Of a stretch of 64,000 bases of DNA, positions 1 to 9,967 are shown in pieces (within the stretch, counting starts at the first letter, position 1; each line of letters starts with the position of its first letter). The DNA lies in NCBI GenBank assembly GCA_047975215.1, contig JBKEDD010000040.1, forward strand, positions 46,552 through 110,551, read 5' to 3'. The DNA comes from JAGRMG01 sp047975215 (GTDB lineage Bacteria > Pseudomonadota > Alphaproteobacteria > Rhodobacterales > Rhodobacteraceae). The notes beneath the pieces are model-generated. The model was given only the letters and a program-made list of their open reading frames with translations, was not told the DNA's origin and searched no databases. The position numbers and the translations under genes were made by a program.

Positions 1-605
1 CCGCCCAGCACAGCCAGGACTATGCCGCCTGGTACATGCAGATACCGGGGCTGAAGGTGGCGATGCCCTATTCCGCCTCTGACGCCAAGGGGCTTCTGAA
101 AACCGCGATCCGCGATCCCAATCCGGTGATCTTCCTGGAGAACGAGATTCTCTATGGCCGCAGTTTCGACATGCCGGTACTGGACGACTACACCGTGCCC
201 TTCGGGAAGGCCCGCATCTGGCGCCAGGGTTCGGATGTGACCATCGTCAGCTTTGGAATTGGCATGACCTATGCCCTTGAGGCGGCCGGGAAACTGGCCG
301 AGGACGGCATCGAGGCCGAGGTGATCGACCTGCGCACGCTGCGCCCGATGGACACCGGCGCGATCATCCGTTCGGTGCAGAAGACCAACCGTCTGGTCAC
401 GGTCGAGGAAGGCTGGCCGCAGGGATCGGTGGGCAGCTACATTTCGTCGGTAGTGATGCGCGAGGCGTTCGACCATCTCGACGCGCCGGTGGTCTGCTGT
501 ACCGGCAAGGATGTGCCCATGCCCTATGCCGCCAACCTCGAAAAACACGCGCTCGTGACCACCGAAGAGGTGATCGAGGCGGTGAAACAAATGACCTACC
601 AATAA
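1..605 (+). CDS. pdhB: Pyruvate dehydrogenase E1 component, beta subunit (C-terminal part, 5' truncated by window edge)
   Basis: The reading frame is open from the first bases, with no start in the window, and ends at 605. About 200 residues of the C-terminal half are present. They include the transketolase pyrimidine-binding region (the stretch with FLENEILYGRSF) and the transketolase C-terminal domain (VTIVSFGIGM, VIDLRTLRPMD, VTVEEGWPQG), typical of the E1 beta chain. With E1 alpha it decarboxylates pyruvate using thiamine diphosphate and transfers the acetyl group to the lipoyl arm of E2. The E2 gene starts 12 bases downstream after a GGAGC ribosome site, so this is the usual pdhA-pdhB-pdhC operon order. 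Whether the missing N-terminus carries an extra lipoyl domain, as in many alphaproteobacteria, cannot be seen. Confidence 0.95.
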   Translation, partial: AQHSQDYAAWYMQIPGLKVAMPYSASDAKGLLKTAIRDPNPVIFLENEILYGRSFDMPVLDDYTVPFGKARIWRQGSDVTIVSFGIGMTYALEAAGKLAEDGIEAEVIDLRTLRPMDTGAIIRSVQKTNRLVTVEEGWPQGSVGSYISSVVMREAFDHLDAPVVCCTGKDVPMPYAANLEKHALVTTEEVIEAVKQMTYQ

Positions 606-617
606 GGAGCGTCGCCC

Positions 618-1946
618 ATGCCCACAGAAATTCTCATGCCCGCGCTGTCGCCGACGATGGAGGAAGGAACGCTGGCCAGGTGGCTGGTCAAGGAAGGCGA
701 CAGCGTGTCCTCGGGCGATCTGCTGGCCGAGATCGAAACCGACAAGGCGACGATGGAATTCGAAGCCGTCGACGAGGGCATCGTCGGCAGGATCCTCGTT
801 GCCGACGGCACCGAGGGCGTCAAGGTCAACACCCCGATCGCGGTGTTGCTGGACGAAGGTGAAAGCACCGATGAGATCGTACAGGGCGGGTCTGGCGCGA
901 AAGCGCCCGCCGCGCCCGGCCCCGCGACAGGCGCACCCGACGCCGCCCCGCAGCCGGCCAATGGCACAGCCGCGAGGGCGCCCGCCGCGCCGCAAACCGG
1001 CGACGGCGCGCGCATCTTTGCCTCGCCGCTGGCCCGTCGGATCGCCGCTGAAAAGGGTCTGGATCTGAGCGCCGTCAAGGGCAGCGGCCCGCATGGCCGC
1101 ATAGTCAAGGCCGATGTCGAAGGCGCCTCGGCCACGCCCGCGACGCCCGCGACGCCCGCGGCGAAAACGGCAGACGCGCCCGCACAGGCAACCGCGCCGG
1201 CCGCGGTGCCCGCAGGGCCTTCCGCCGACGCGGTGACGAAGATGTACGAGGGCCGAAACTACGAGGTGGTCAAGCTGGACGGTATGCGCAAGACCATCGC
1301 CGCCCGCCTGACCGAGGCCAAGCAGCAGATCCCGCATTTCTATCTGCGCCGCGATATCTACCTTGATCCCTTGCTGAAGTTCCGCGGCCAGTTGAACAGG
1401 CAACTCGAAGGGCGTGGCGTGAAGCTGAGCGTCAACGACTTCATCATCAAGGCCTGCGCGCTGGCGCTGCAAACGGTGCCCGATGCCAACGCGGTCTGGG
1501 CCGGCGACCGCATCTTCAAACTGACGCCTTCGGATGTCGCCGTCGCGGTCGCCATCGAAGGCGGGCTGTTCACGCCGGTACTGAAGGATGCCGACATGAA
1601 ATCGCTTTCGACGCTGTCGGCCGAGATGAAGGATCTGGCCGCCCGTGCCCGCGAGCGCAAGCTGGCGCCGCATGAATACCAGGGCGGCAGTTTCGCCATT
1701 TCCAACCTGGGCATGTTCGGTATCGACAACTTCGATGCGGTCATCAATCCGCCGCACGGCGCCATTCTGGCGGTCGGTGCCGGTGTGAAGAAACCGGTCG
1801 TCGGGGAGGATGGGGAACTGGCCGTCGCCACGGTAATGTCGGTAACGCTGTCGGTCGATCACCGGGTCATCGATGGTGCGCTTGGCGCGCAGCTATTGCA
1901 GGCGATCAAGGACAATCTGGAAAACCCGATGGTCATGCTTGCCTGA
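618..1946 (+). CDS. pdhC: Dihydrolipoamide acetyltransferase, E2 of pyruvate dehydrogenase
   Basis: A 442-residue E2 protein with the classical three-part layout. An N-terminal lipoyl domain carries the lipoylated lysine in the ETDKATMEF motif (about residue 43). An Ala/Pro linker leads to the peripheral subunit-binding domain (ASPLARRIAAEKG to GPHGRIVKADV, about 133-167). A second Ala/Pro linker is followed by the catalytic acetyltransferase domain ending with DHRVIDG (His about 415). The protein transfers acetyl groups from lipoate to coenzyme A and forms the core of the cytoplasmic complex. It lies directly behind pdhB and is followed by a strong intrinsic terminator. The length and single lipoyl domain are normal for alphaproteobacteria. 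Confidence 0.97.
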   Translation: MPTEILMPALSPTMEEGTLARWLVKEGDSVSSGDLLAEIETDKATMEFEAVDEGIVGRILVADGTEGVKVNTPIAVLLDEGESTDEIVQGGSGAKAPAAPGPATGAPDAAPQPANGTAARAPAAPQTGDGARIFASPLARRIAAEKGLDLSAVKGSGPHGRIVKADVEGASATPATPATPAAKTADAPAQATAPAAVPAGPSADAVTKMYEGRNYEVVKLDGMRKTIAARLTEAKQQIPHFYLRRDIYLDPLLKFRGQLNRQLEGRGVKLSVNDFIIKACALALQTVPDANAVWAGDRIFKLTPSDVAVAVAIEGGLFTPVLKDADMKSLSTLSAEMKDLAARARERKLAPHEYQGGSFAISNLGMFGIDNFDAVINPPHGAILAVGAGVKKPVVGEDGELAVATVMSVTLSVDHRVIDGALGAQLLQAIKDNLENPMVMLA

Positions 1947-1970
1947 CGGCGGGCCGGGTTCACGCTTGCG

Positions 1971-1993
1971 GGCTCCGGCACCCTGCCGGAGCC
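1971..1993 (+). terminator. Intrinsic terminator after pdhC
   Basis: A perfect 10-bp inverted repeat (1971-1980 and 1984-1993) with a 3-base loop, followed by a T-rich stretch (TGTGTTCTT). It lies 25 bases after the pdhC stop and before the convergent gene ending at 2016, so it probably closes the pdh operon. Confidence 0.75.
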
Positions 1994-2015
1994 TGTGTTC
2001 TTCCGGCGGCCGGGA

Positions 2016-2594
2016 TCACTGCAGCGGCTTGACCAGAGTGAACACGCCGCGCATCTCGCCCGCTTTGAAACCGCGCGCCCGATCCTCCGGGTAGAGCTTT
2101 GCAAGCTGCTCTGCCACGGCCGGTTCGACTTCGGCGCCGCCGTGGCAGTTGAGGCAGAGCTCGCCGGTCGGGATCGCCTTGACCAGGCGGAACACCTGGC
2201 CGCCATCCTCGTCCACGATTTCGGCCCGGACCAGGGTTTCGGCGCTCTCGCCCGCGGATTGCCGGGCCAGGAAATCGTCGATCACCGCGGCGGTATTAGT
2301 ATCCGGCACATTGTCGGGGTTGCGCAGCTTGTGGCTTGAACGGGCGACCTTCCAGCCGCTGCCCCGCGATACCGTCGACGCGATCTCGGGCGCGCGGATG
2401 TTGCAGACCTCAATCGCATAGGGGGCACCCCTTTCCTTGATCGCCGCCTGCAACTCGGCCTTCAGGGCGCCGCCGTACTGCTGCATCAGCACATTGCCCT
2501 CTTCGACCAGCGCCGCCTTGTCGGCGGCGGTCGCCATGCCGGCAGCCACGGTGGCACTTGCCGCGGCGAGAACGGCGATCAGAACGCGTTTCAT
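2016..2594 (-). CDS. Secreted haem-binding protein, DUF3365/Tll0287-like
   Basis: 192 residues from the ATG at 2594, chosen because a GGGAG ribosome site precedes it and an N-terminal signal peptide (MKRVLIAVLAAASATVAAG, cleavage near ATAA) follows. A single c-type haem motif CLNCH is near the C-terminus (Cys147, Cys150, His151). The surrounding sequence, with the VSRGSGWKVARSSHKLRNPDN stretch, fits the DUF3365 (Tll0287-like) family of periplasmic haem or redox-sensor proteins. The function in these bacteria is not established; electron transfer or small-ligand sensing is inferred. It converges on pdhC and has no obvious operon partner. Confidence 0.8.
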   Translation of the reverse strand: MKRVLIAVLAAASATVAAGMATAADKAALVEEGNVLMQQYGGALKAELQAAIKERGAPYAIEVCNIRAPEIASTVSRGSGWKVARSSHKLRNPDNVPDTNTAAVIDDFLARQSAGESAETLVRAEIVDEDGGQVFRLVKAIPTGELCLNCHGGAEVEPAVAEQLAKLYPEDRARGFKAGEMRGVFTLVKPLQ

Positions 2595-2726
2595 TGGGAT
2601 CTCCCATAGCTGAGGATGCCCGGAACAAAACTCTCCGGCACTCACATACAGGTTATTGCATATGTTGGGTGGGATCAAATCCGGGCTTCGCCGAACGTCG
2701 CCCTCGCGGCAAGATGCCGCAAGAGA

Positions 2727-3791
<1,065 letters not shown>

Positions 3792-3868
3792 CGTATCGTT
3801 CTCCCGATCAGTGCCCGGCCGTTCGATCAAGCGGGCATCGGCCCGCGGCGTCAATGGCGCAGGTCCGG

Positions 3869-4678
3869 TTAATTCTGTTCCCTGAACAACTGGTCCATCT
3901 CGACCGAAGGATGCTCGCATCCCGCCTCGCCCACTATCCGGGCGGGCACGCCGGCGACCGTGGTGCAGGGAGGAACCTCCTTCAGCACCACAGAACCGGC
4001 CGCGATGCGCGAACAATACCCCACCTTGATATTGCCCAGAATCTTGGCCCCGGCCCCGATCAGGACGCCGTCGCCGATCTTGGGGTGACGATCCTCGTCC
4101 TCCTTGCCGGTTCCGCCCAACGTCACCGAATGCAGCATCGACACGTTGTTTCCGACGACGGCGGTTTCACCGATCACGATGGAATGGGCGTGGTCGATCA
4201 TGATCCCGCGCCCGATCCGGGCGGCGGGATGGACGTCGATCCCGAATATCTCCGATACCCGCATCTGGAAGAAATAGGCCAGGTCGTGCTGGCCGCGGTT
4301 CCACAGCCAATGCGCCACGCGATAGGCCTGCATCGCCTGATAGCCCTTGAAATACAGGATCGGCTGCAACAACCGGTGGCAGGCGGGGTCGCGTTCGTAC
4401 ACCGCCATGAGATCGGCGCGTGCCGCCTCGACCAGTTCGGGCGTCTCGTCATAGGCCTGGTCGGTGATCTCGCGCAGCACCACCATCGACATCTCGTTTG
4501 ATGCCAGCTTGGCCGCGATCCGGTAGGACAGCGCCTTTTCGATCTTCTTGTGATGCAGGATGCAGGCGTGGACAAGGGCACCCATCAGGGGCTCCTTGGC
4601 CACCGCGTCGCGCGCTTCCTGCATTATCCTGTCCCAGACCGGATCGACCGGGGCAATCGTTGCACGCGTTTCAACCAT
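3869..4678 (-). CDS. cysE: Serine O-acetyltransferase
   Basis: 269 residues. The N-terminal helical SATase domain is followed by a left-handed beta-helix of hexapeptide repeats (the IGRGIMIDHAHSIVIGETAVVGNN and HPKIGDGVLIGAGAKILGN regions). The catalytic His-Asp pair lies around DPACHR and DVHPAARIGRGIMIDH. It converts serine and acetyl-CoA to O-acetylserine, the CysK substrate. The C-terminal end (MDQLFREQN) lacks the usual terminal isoleucine that docks into CysK, so formation of the classical cysteine synthase complex is uncertain. CysE next to the GTA cluster fits Rhodobacterales gene order as far as I recall it. Confidence 0.95.
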   Translation of the reverse strand: MVETRATIAPVDPVWDRIMQEARDAVAKEPLMGALVHACILHHKKIEKALSYRIAAKLASNEMSMVVLREITDQAYDETPELVEAARADLMAVYERDPACHRLLQPILYFKGYQAMQAYRVAHWLWNRGQHDLAYFFQMRVSEIFGIDVHPAARIGRGIMIDHAHSIVIGETAVVGNNVSMLHSVTLGGTGKEDEDRHPKIGDGVLIGAGAKILGNIKVGYCSRIAAGSVVLKEVPPCTTVAGVPARIVGEAGCEHPSVEMDQLFREQN

Positions 4679-4761
4679 GGCTTACCTTCCTCTCCTGCGC
4701 CCAGACTACCCGTCTAGGGCGGAGGACCGCAAACACAAAGTCCGCAGAAGGCGTTTGGCTC

Positions 4762-5100
4762 ATGGACAAGGCCGGCCACGCGTATTTCGCTACCCTGATC
4801 AGGGAAAGGCTGGCCCGGATCGAGGCCGAAGACCGGCTGGGCCGGGACGGACGGGCGGTCGTTCAGTTCGACCAGCAATCGGTCGGGCGGCTAAGCCGTA
4901 TGGACGCGCTTCAGAATCAGGCCATGGCCAAGGCGCATCAGGCCCGGCGCGTCGCACAGGCACGTCATCTTCGCTCCGCGCTCGATCGGATGGCCGCAGG
5001 CGAATACGGATATTGCGAGGATTGCGGCGAGAGTATCGCAAAACGTCGGCTCGATCTGGATCCCGCTGTCACCAGGTGCATTTCCTGCGCCTCCGGCTGA
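4762..5100 (+). CDS. DksA/TraR family C4 zinc-finger protein
   Basis: 112 residues from the ATG at 4762. A coiled-coil-like N-terminal region (about 20-75, rich in Arg, Ala and Glu) is followed by a C4 zinc finger CEDC...CISC near the end (GYCEDCGESIAKRRL), the hallmark of DksA/TraR proteins that enter the RNA polymerase secondary channel. It is shorter than E. coli DksA (151 residues) and lacks the DxxDxA tip motif in readable form, so it is closer to the short DksA-like proteins. Its last 32 bases overlap the 3' end of the convergent small gene ending at 5069. Confidence 0.85.
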   Translation: MDKAGHAYFATLIRERLARIEAEDRLGRDGRAVVQFDQQSVGRLSRMDALQNQAMAKAHQARRVAQARHLRSALDRMAAGEYGYCEDCGESIAKRRLDLDPAVTRCISCASG

Positions 5101-5377
5101 TCCGGTGCTCGACAAGCGCCCACAGGACCATCGCGAAACAGGCGCAATAGTCGTTGTCCTCGAACCCCGGTTCGTCGGCCAGCAGCCGCTTCCGCGCGGC
5201 AGACATGAGCGAACCGTTGCCCCAGACGGGATGCACCCGCCCGGTGCGCAACACATGCGCATCGGCGGCTTCGGCCTCGCGTATCATACGGGCGCACAAA
5301 CCGGGCCGCGCGCCCGGTGGTTGCCGCAGCAGAACACGCGCCGCGTTGCTGACATCGCCATAAAGAACCGGCCGCAC
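5069..5377 (-). CDS. Small conserved protein of unknown function (DUF7742-like)
   Basis: 102 residues if translation starts at the GTG at 5377, where the conserved-looking sequence begins (VRPVLYGDVSNAARVLLRQ). A weak GGGA site lies 10 bases upstream. The protein has REAEAADAHVLRTGR and HPVWGNGSLM stretches and a basic C-terminal tail (RISRRRRKC). It resembles a small Rhodobacteraceae family found downstream of GTA clusters; the DUF assignment is from memory. No catalytic motif is recognisable. The 3' end overlaps the DksA-like gene on the opposite strand by 32 bases. A longer frame opens upstream to 5467 but its sequence looks non-coding. Confidence 0.6.
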   Translation of the reverse strand: MRPVLYGDVSNAARVLLRQPPGARPGLCARMIREAEAADAHVLRTGRVHPVWGNGSLMSAARKRLLADEPGFEDNDYCACFAMVLWALVEHRISRRRRKCTW

Positions 5378-5597
5378 GGGGTTAGCATCCCGCGTCCGGG
5401 GCAAACCGCATCCACCGGTTGCCCGCGGGCGGCTCGCGATCCGGTGCGCGCCCGACCCCGCCCCCAAGAGTGTGCGCGAAATAGTCGTTGTGCCTCATAT
5501 GGCTACACCATGTCTCGTATTCGACGGCACCCAACCCTGCAGCCGGGGCAAACCCCTGTCGCGCCCGGATCGTTATGTGCCGAATTTCGGTTCCGCA

Positions 5598-8500
5598 TCA
5601 CCCGGCAGGCACATCGGTACCGGCGAACAATCCCGGTCCGTACCGCGCCGAAACCTGCGCCACCTCGATGCGCAGCGGCATCGCATGACCGTCCTCGGTC
5701 TGCATCGACGCCGAGTAAAGCCAATGCGGTTCGCTCACGGTGGTCTCTCGGACGATTGCACCGCCCCGCCGCACCCTGACGAGATATCTCTCGCTTTCCT
5801 CGCCAAGCGGCACCTCGGCCAGGGCCCAGCTATCCCCGTCGATCCGCGTGCGACGCACCCAACGCACCGCGACATCGCCCGACAGGCTGCGCGAAACGCC
5901 CAGATGGCAGGGTGCGTAGGGCCGCAGGCCGTTCCCGTCGAATGCCTCGATCCGATGCACATAGGACGGATCGTCAAAACCGCGCCGCGCAGGTCCCAGC
6001 CGGAAGTGGCGCGCGATGCGTCGCTGCGCGCTGGTCAGTTCGATCTGCCCGGGCGTTCCGTCCAGCAACACGAACCACGACCCCCCGGGCCAGGTTTCAG
6101 GCATCAACGCGTCGCTCCCCACCTGCCCGCGCAGACGTTGCGACAACCAGTAGGTATCGGGTGCGATCAGGTCGGCCCGGCGAAACTGGAACACCTCCCA
6201 CCGTCCGCTGGATCCGTCGCCGATCGCCGCAAGATTGGCACCGTTAAGAACCGCCTCGGCTGAGCGCGTTTCCAGCGCACCGGCGATCAGTTTCACCTTT
6301 AACGGCGCGCCCTGGTCCCAAAGACCGGCCCGAGCAGCGGCCAGCGGCGTTTCGGTCACGCCGATGACCGAGCGATCCGCCACGATATCGCTCAACCCGT
6401 ACCCGCTGTCTTCGGCCGAGGTGTAGACGGCGACGCTGCCCGGCCACGGGCGCGCCGTCACCGCCAGGTGCGGGGCGTGCGCCACTTCGTCACCGGTCAT
6501 CAGAGGCAGATCCAGAAACAGCGGCAACACCGGCACTGGCGGCGCGAACGCGCTTGGTGGCGGCATTTCCCCCAACAGATCCGAAGGCGTGTAAACCGCC
6601 GGCTCGATCCGTACCGCCTCCACGATCTGAACGCCCGCCTGTTCGACACGGTCGATCCGGTAAAGCGTGTCGCCCTCAGCCCCGTCCCCCGGCAGCCGGA
6701 CAACATCGCCCGCACCCAGTGCCATACGCGACGGCGGCAGGGCAAAGCGCGCAGTCTCCCGCGCAACCCGCGCCTCGGTCAGCCAACGTTCGGCCACCGC
6801 GCGCCCCTCGCCCCGGGTCATCGCAAGCGGCAGGTCGCGCGACGCGACCGCATGCGTCCGGCTGTCCGCCAGTACCGCCTCTTCCGACACGATCGCATGA
6901 TCGCCACCCGATTGAACGAACCTGACCCGGACCCGCCCGGTCATCTCGGCTTCTGCATCGCGCGTCTGTTCCACCAGTCCGGGAACTTCGCCGGTTTCGG
7001 CAAATCCGTCGCGATCTAGGCCGGTCGCCAACCGGCCATCTCGCATCCTGAACTGCAATATGCCGTCGCGCTCGATAGCATCGAACCCGTATCGCAGCAT
7101 CAGCGGCTGCAATGCTGCGCGTGCATCGCCGACATCCTCGATCGCAAAGCCGCGCACCAGTTCGTGCAACCGCGACACATCAACCGAGGTCACTCCCGAA
7201 CGGCGGCAGATCTCGGCCACGACCGAACCCAGCGTGCGCGCCCCGACCCGGCCGTTCAGCCAATGGCCCCGGGCATGGTTCGCCCCGTCGCTCCACACAT
7301 CCAGGTTGTTGGGAAAGGCCGGAAACGGGCGCGCGTCCCAGGCCCAGACATAGGCGTTGGCCAGATCGACCATGCGCCCGCCATAGATCTCCGAAACCGG
7401 GTTGTTGCCCGTGTTCCGCCAATGGCCCAGCACGGCCTGAAGATAGCGCAACTGGATCAGATCGTCGCGCGCCCCGGTCGAGTATTTCGGCAGGCTGGAT
7501 TCCGATGATTTCGGATCGACGAACAGGTGGGGCTGGTTGGTTCCCTTGTCCACCGCCGGACAGCCAAGTTCAGTGAACCAAATCGGTTTTGATCGCGCAA
7601 CCCAGGCGGTCGGCTCCGCCTGTCGCACCCCGCCGATGCGCTCGTGGTGGGCATTGTCCCACCAGCCGCGCAGATCCTTGTAGCGCCAGATCCACGGCTC
7701 GCCATGCGCCTCGTCTGTGATCGGCGTGCGTATCTGCGCCGCCTCGGCTTCGGGCGAATGATAATACCAGTCAAACCCCTCTCCACCCTCGACATTGGCA
7801 TTCAGATAGCCGGGCTCATGGATGCTTCCCCACCCGGCATCGGCGTGGCCGACGCCCTCACGCCAATCCGAGAGCGGCATGTAATTGTCGATGCCGATGA
7901 AATCGACATTATCGTCAGCCCAAAGCGGATCGAGATGGAAATACCTGTCACCGCTCCCATCCTGCGGCTGATACCCGAAATACTCCGACCAGTCGGCGGC
8001 ATAGCCGATCCGCACGTCATCCCCCAGCAGGCTGCGCACCTCCGCCGCCAGATCGCGAAACGCCGCCACCGCGACGAATCCCGCCGCGCCCCGGATCTGG
8101 GTCAGCCCGCGCAACTCGGATCCGATGCAGAACGCCGAGACCCCGCCGGCCGCCGCACACAGCGCCGCATAGTGCAGGATGAAGCGCCGCAAGCCCCATT
8201 CCTCGGGGCCGGAATAGATGACACTGCCATCGCCGACGGTGAAATCCGCAGCCCGCGCCTCACCGAAGAACGCCGCCACCTCGGCCTCCGCCGCCGCGCT
8301 CTGGTCCGGCGATCCGTCCTGCCCAGGCGCCACCGACAAGGTGATGCGCCCGCGCCATGGCAGATGCGGCTGGTTCTCGGCCCCCGTCCAGGGGTCGGGC
8401 AAGCCGTTACCCGCCTGTTGGTCCATCAGGATGAACGGATAGAACATCACCCGCCGCCCGGCGGCGTTCATGTGCGCAATCGCCTCGATAACGGACGCAT

Positions 8501-9524
8501 CCGCCGGCGTGCCGCCATAGATCGGCCTATCCCCCTCAAGGGCGATCTGCGCGGCCGATGCCCGCCCCTGCCCGGCCACCCGCCAGGGCATCGTGCCGCT
8601 GTCGGTCGCCTTGTGTTCTACCTTGGGCACGATCCGGCACGACCCGCAGCGCAGATCTCCGCCAAACCATGACACAACAAGCGATACCGCCTCGCAACCC
8701 GGCAGTTCTTCGGACAGCGCATCGAACGAGGTTGCGAAATCGCTCTTGCCTGACGGCGTGTTAAGGTTGGCCGCCCGTTGCCTGCCAGGCCCGTCGGTGT
8801 AGTAGACCGGGCTCGTGGCCAGAGCGTATTCTCCGGTTCCGGGCATCATCGCCACGCCCTGCACCAGTTGCGCGGGATCGCTCTGAAACCCCGGCGCATC
8901 GCGCTGCTCGGTCCGAACGACCTCGAAGGAAAACTGTGGTACCCGGTTGCCAAACGGCTCCAGCGAGAGATCTTCCATCACAACATAGGCGGTGCCGCGA
9001 TAGGCCGGCACCATCCCCGGCCCCTCGATCGCCTCCATCACCGGATCGGGCGACTGATCGGGACCGCCGGTATAGATCCGCATGTTCAGATCCTCGCGCG
9101 CCACCTCCTCGCCATCGGCCCAGACCCGCCCAATGGTGGCGATCTCGCCCTCGCAGACCGCAATCGCCAGCGACAGGCCATAGCTGTAGCGGGTCGTCTT
9201 TGGCGTGCTGGGCATGCCCTTGCCGCCACCCGTAGTGGTGGCGGTTTCCTGAAAGTCCGAAGCCCAGATCACCTGGCCGCCAACCCGCATGCGGCCATAG
9301 ACTTGCGCCACCGGCGCGCCATCCCCGGCCCGGGTCAGCCGAAACCGCTCCACCCGTCCGGATTCCACCGGGTCCGAGCCCGCACCCAGCAGACGTTCAT
9401 CAATCACGCGCCCCAGCGTCGCCCCGACCGCGCGCCCCAGCGCGACCGAAGACAGGCCCGCGACGGTACCACCGACCGTTCCGCCAATGGCCGCCCCGGC
9501 GGCAGAAAGAAGTATCGTCGCCAT
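5598..9524 (-). CDS. GTA g15: baseplate megatron / host-specificity protein with TIM-barrel domain
   Basis: 1308 residues, the largest GTA gene and the last of the cluster. The N-terminus is Gly/Ala-rich and hydrophobic (AAGAAIGGTVGGTVAGLSS). A glycoside-hydrolase-like TIM-barrel region follows (around residues 430-700, with DNVDFIGIDNYMPLSDW and PIWFTELGCPAVDKG), then a tail/baseplate region ending in putative host-contact domains. In RcGTA this protein forms the bulk of the baseplate at the tail tip. Its ATG overlaps the stop of the peptidase gene g14 in a TGATG arrangement, so translation is coupled. No frameshift or truncation is seen. Confidence 0.95.
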   Translation of the reverse strand: MATILLSAAGAAIGGTVGGTVAGLSSVALGRAVGATLGRVIDERLLGAGSDPVESGRVERFRLTRAGDGAPVAQVYGRMRVGGQVIWASDFQETATTTGGGKGMPSTPKTTRYSYGLSLAIAVCEGEIATIGRVWADGEEVAREDLNMRIYTGGPDQSPDPVMEAIEGPGMVPAYRGTAYVVMEDLSLEPFGNRVPQFSFEVVRTEQRDAPGFQSDPAQLVQGVAMMPGTGEYALATSPVYYTDGPGRQRAANLNTPSGKSDFATSFDALSEELPGCEAVSLVVSWFGGDLRCGSCRIVPKVEHKATDSGTMPWRVAGQGRASAAQIALEGDRPIYGGTPADASVIEAIAHMNAAGRRVMFYPFILMDQQAGNGLPDPWTGAENQPHLPWRGRITLSVAPGQDGSPDQSAAAEAEVAAFFGEARAADFTVGDGSVIYSGPEEWGLRRFILHYAALCAAAGGVSAFCIGSELRGLTQIRGAAGFVAVAAFRDLAAEVRSLLGDDVRIGYAADWSEYFGYQPQDGSGDRYFHLDPLWADDNVDFIGIDNYMPLSDWREGVGHADAGWGSIHEPGYLNANVEGGEGFDWYYHSPEAEAAQIRTPITDEAHGEPWIWRYKDLRGWWDNAHHERIGGVRQAEPTAWVARSKPIWFTELGCPAVDKGTNQPHLFVDPKSSESSLPKYSTGARDDLIQLRYLQAVLGHWRNTGNNPVSEIYGGRMVDLANAYVWAWDARPFPAFPNNLDVWSDGANHARGHWLNGRVGARTLGSVVAEICRRSGVTSVDVSRLHELVRGFAIEDVGDARAALQPLMLRYGFDAIERDGILQFRMRDGRLATGLDRDGFAETGEVPGLVEQTRDAEAEMTGRVRVRFVQSGGDHAIVSEEAVLADSRTHAVASRDLPLAMTRGEGRAVAERWLTEARVARETARFALPPSRMALGAGDVVRLPGDGAEGDTLYRIDRVEQAGVQIVEAVRIEPAVYTPSDLLGEMPPPSAFAPPVPVLPLFLDLPLMTGDEVAHAPHLAVTARPWPGSVAVYTSAEDSGYGLSDIVADRSVIGVTETPLAAARAGLWDQGAPLKVKLIAGALETRSAEAVLNGANLAAIGDGSSGRWEVFQFRRADLIAPDTYWLSQRLRGQVGSDALMPETWPGGSWFVLLDGTPGQIELTSAQRRIARHFRLGPARRGFDDPSYVHRIEAFDGNGLRPYAPCHLGVSRSLSGDVAVRWVRRTRIDGDSWALAEVPLGEESERYLVRVRRGGAIVRETTVSEPHWLYSASMQTEDGHAMPLRIEVAQVSARYGPGLFAGTDVPAG

Positions 9525-9967
9525 CAGCGCACCTCCTCAGGAAATCCGAACCGCGTCACGACCCTTCGCAACCATGGCGCACTCAGCGGACTTTCGATCA
9601 CGCCATGCCGGGCATAGGCATGAATGAACCGGGGCGCGGTACCGCCCCGCGACACGATGCCCAGGTGCTTTGCGACCGATCCCGCCCGCATCCGCAACAG
9701 GATCACGTCTCCGGCCATGAGCGCCCCGGCAGGCATTTCCACGAGATGCCGCCGCGCCGCCGCCCACAGCCGTTCTTCACGCTGCGGTTCGGACCAGTCC
9801 ATCGAATAGGCCGGAACCGGCTCGGGCTCAGCGCCATAGAGATCACGCCACACACCACGCACCAGCCCCAGGCAATCGCAGCCGGCCCCGCGCACCGCCG
9901 CCTGGTGGCGATATGGCGTTCCGATCCAGTGCCGCGCAGCCGCCACGATCTCGGGCCGCGCCACCAT
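9524..9967 (-). CDS. GTA g14: NlpC/P60-type cell-wall peptidase
   Basis: 147 residues from the ATG at 9967, which overlaps the g13 stop (TGATG). The NlpC/P60 catalytic cysteine lies in GAGCDCLGLVRGVW, with the conserved histidine in VAKHLGIV (near residue 118). In tailed phages and GTAs this tail-associated peptidase cuts the peptide cross-links of the cell wall during DNA entry. It lies between the hub protein g13 and the megatron g15, the standard order. Confidence 0.92.
   Translation of the reverse strand: MVARPEIVAAARHWIGTPYRHQAAVRGAGCDCLGLVRGVWRDLYGAEPEPVPAYSMDWSEPQREERLWAAARRHLVEMPAGALMAGDVILLRMRAGSVAKHLGIVSRGGTAPRFIHAYARHGVIESPLSAPWLRRVVTRFGFPEEVR

Noticed and set aside
2706..2720. 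Terminator between the haem-protein gene and cysK
   Set aside because: A 6-bp GCGGCA/TGCCGC hairpin is present, but no T-run follows on either strand.
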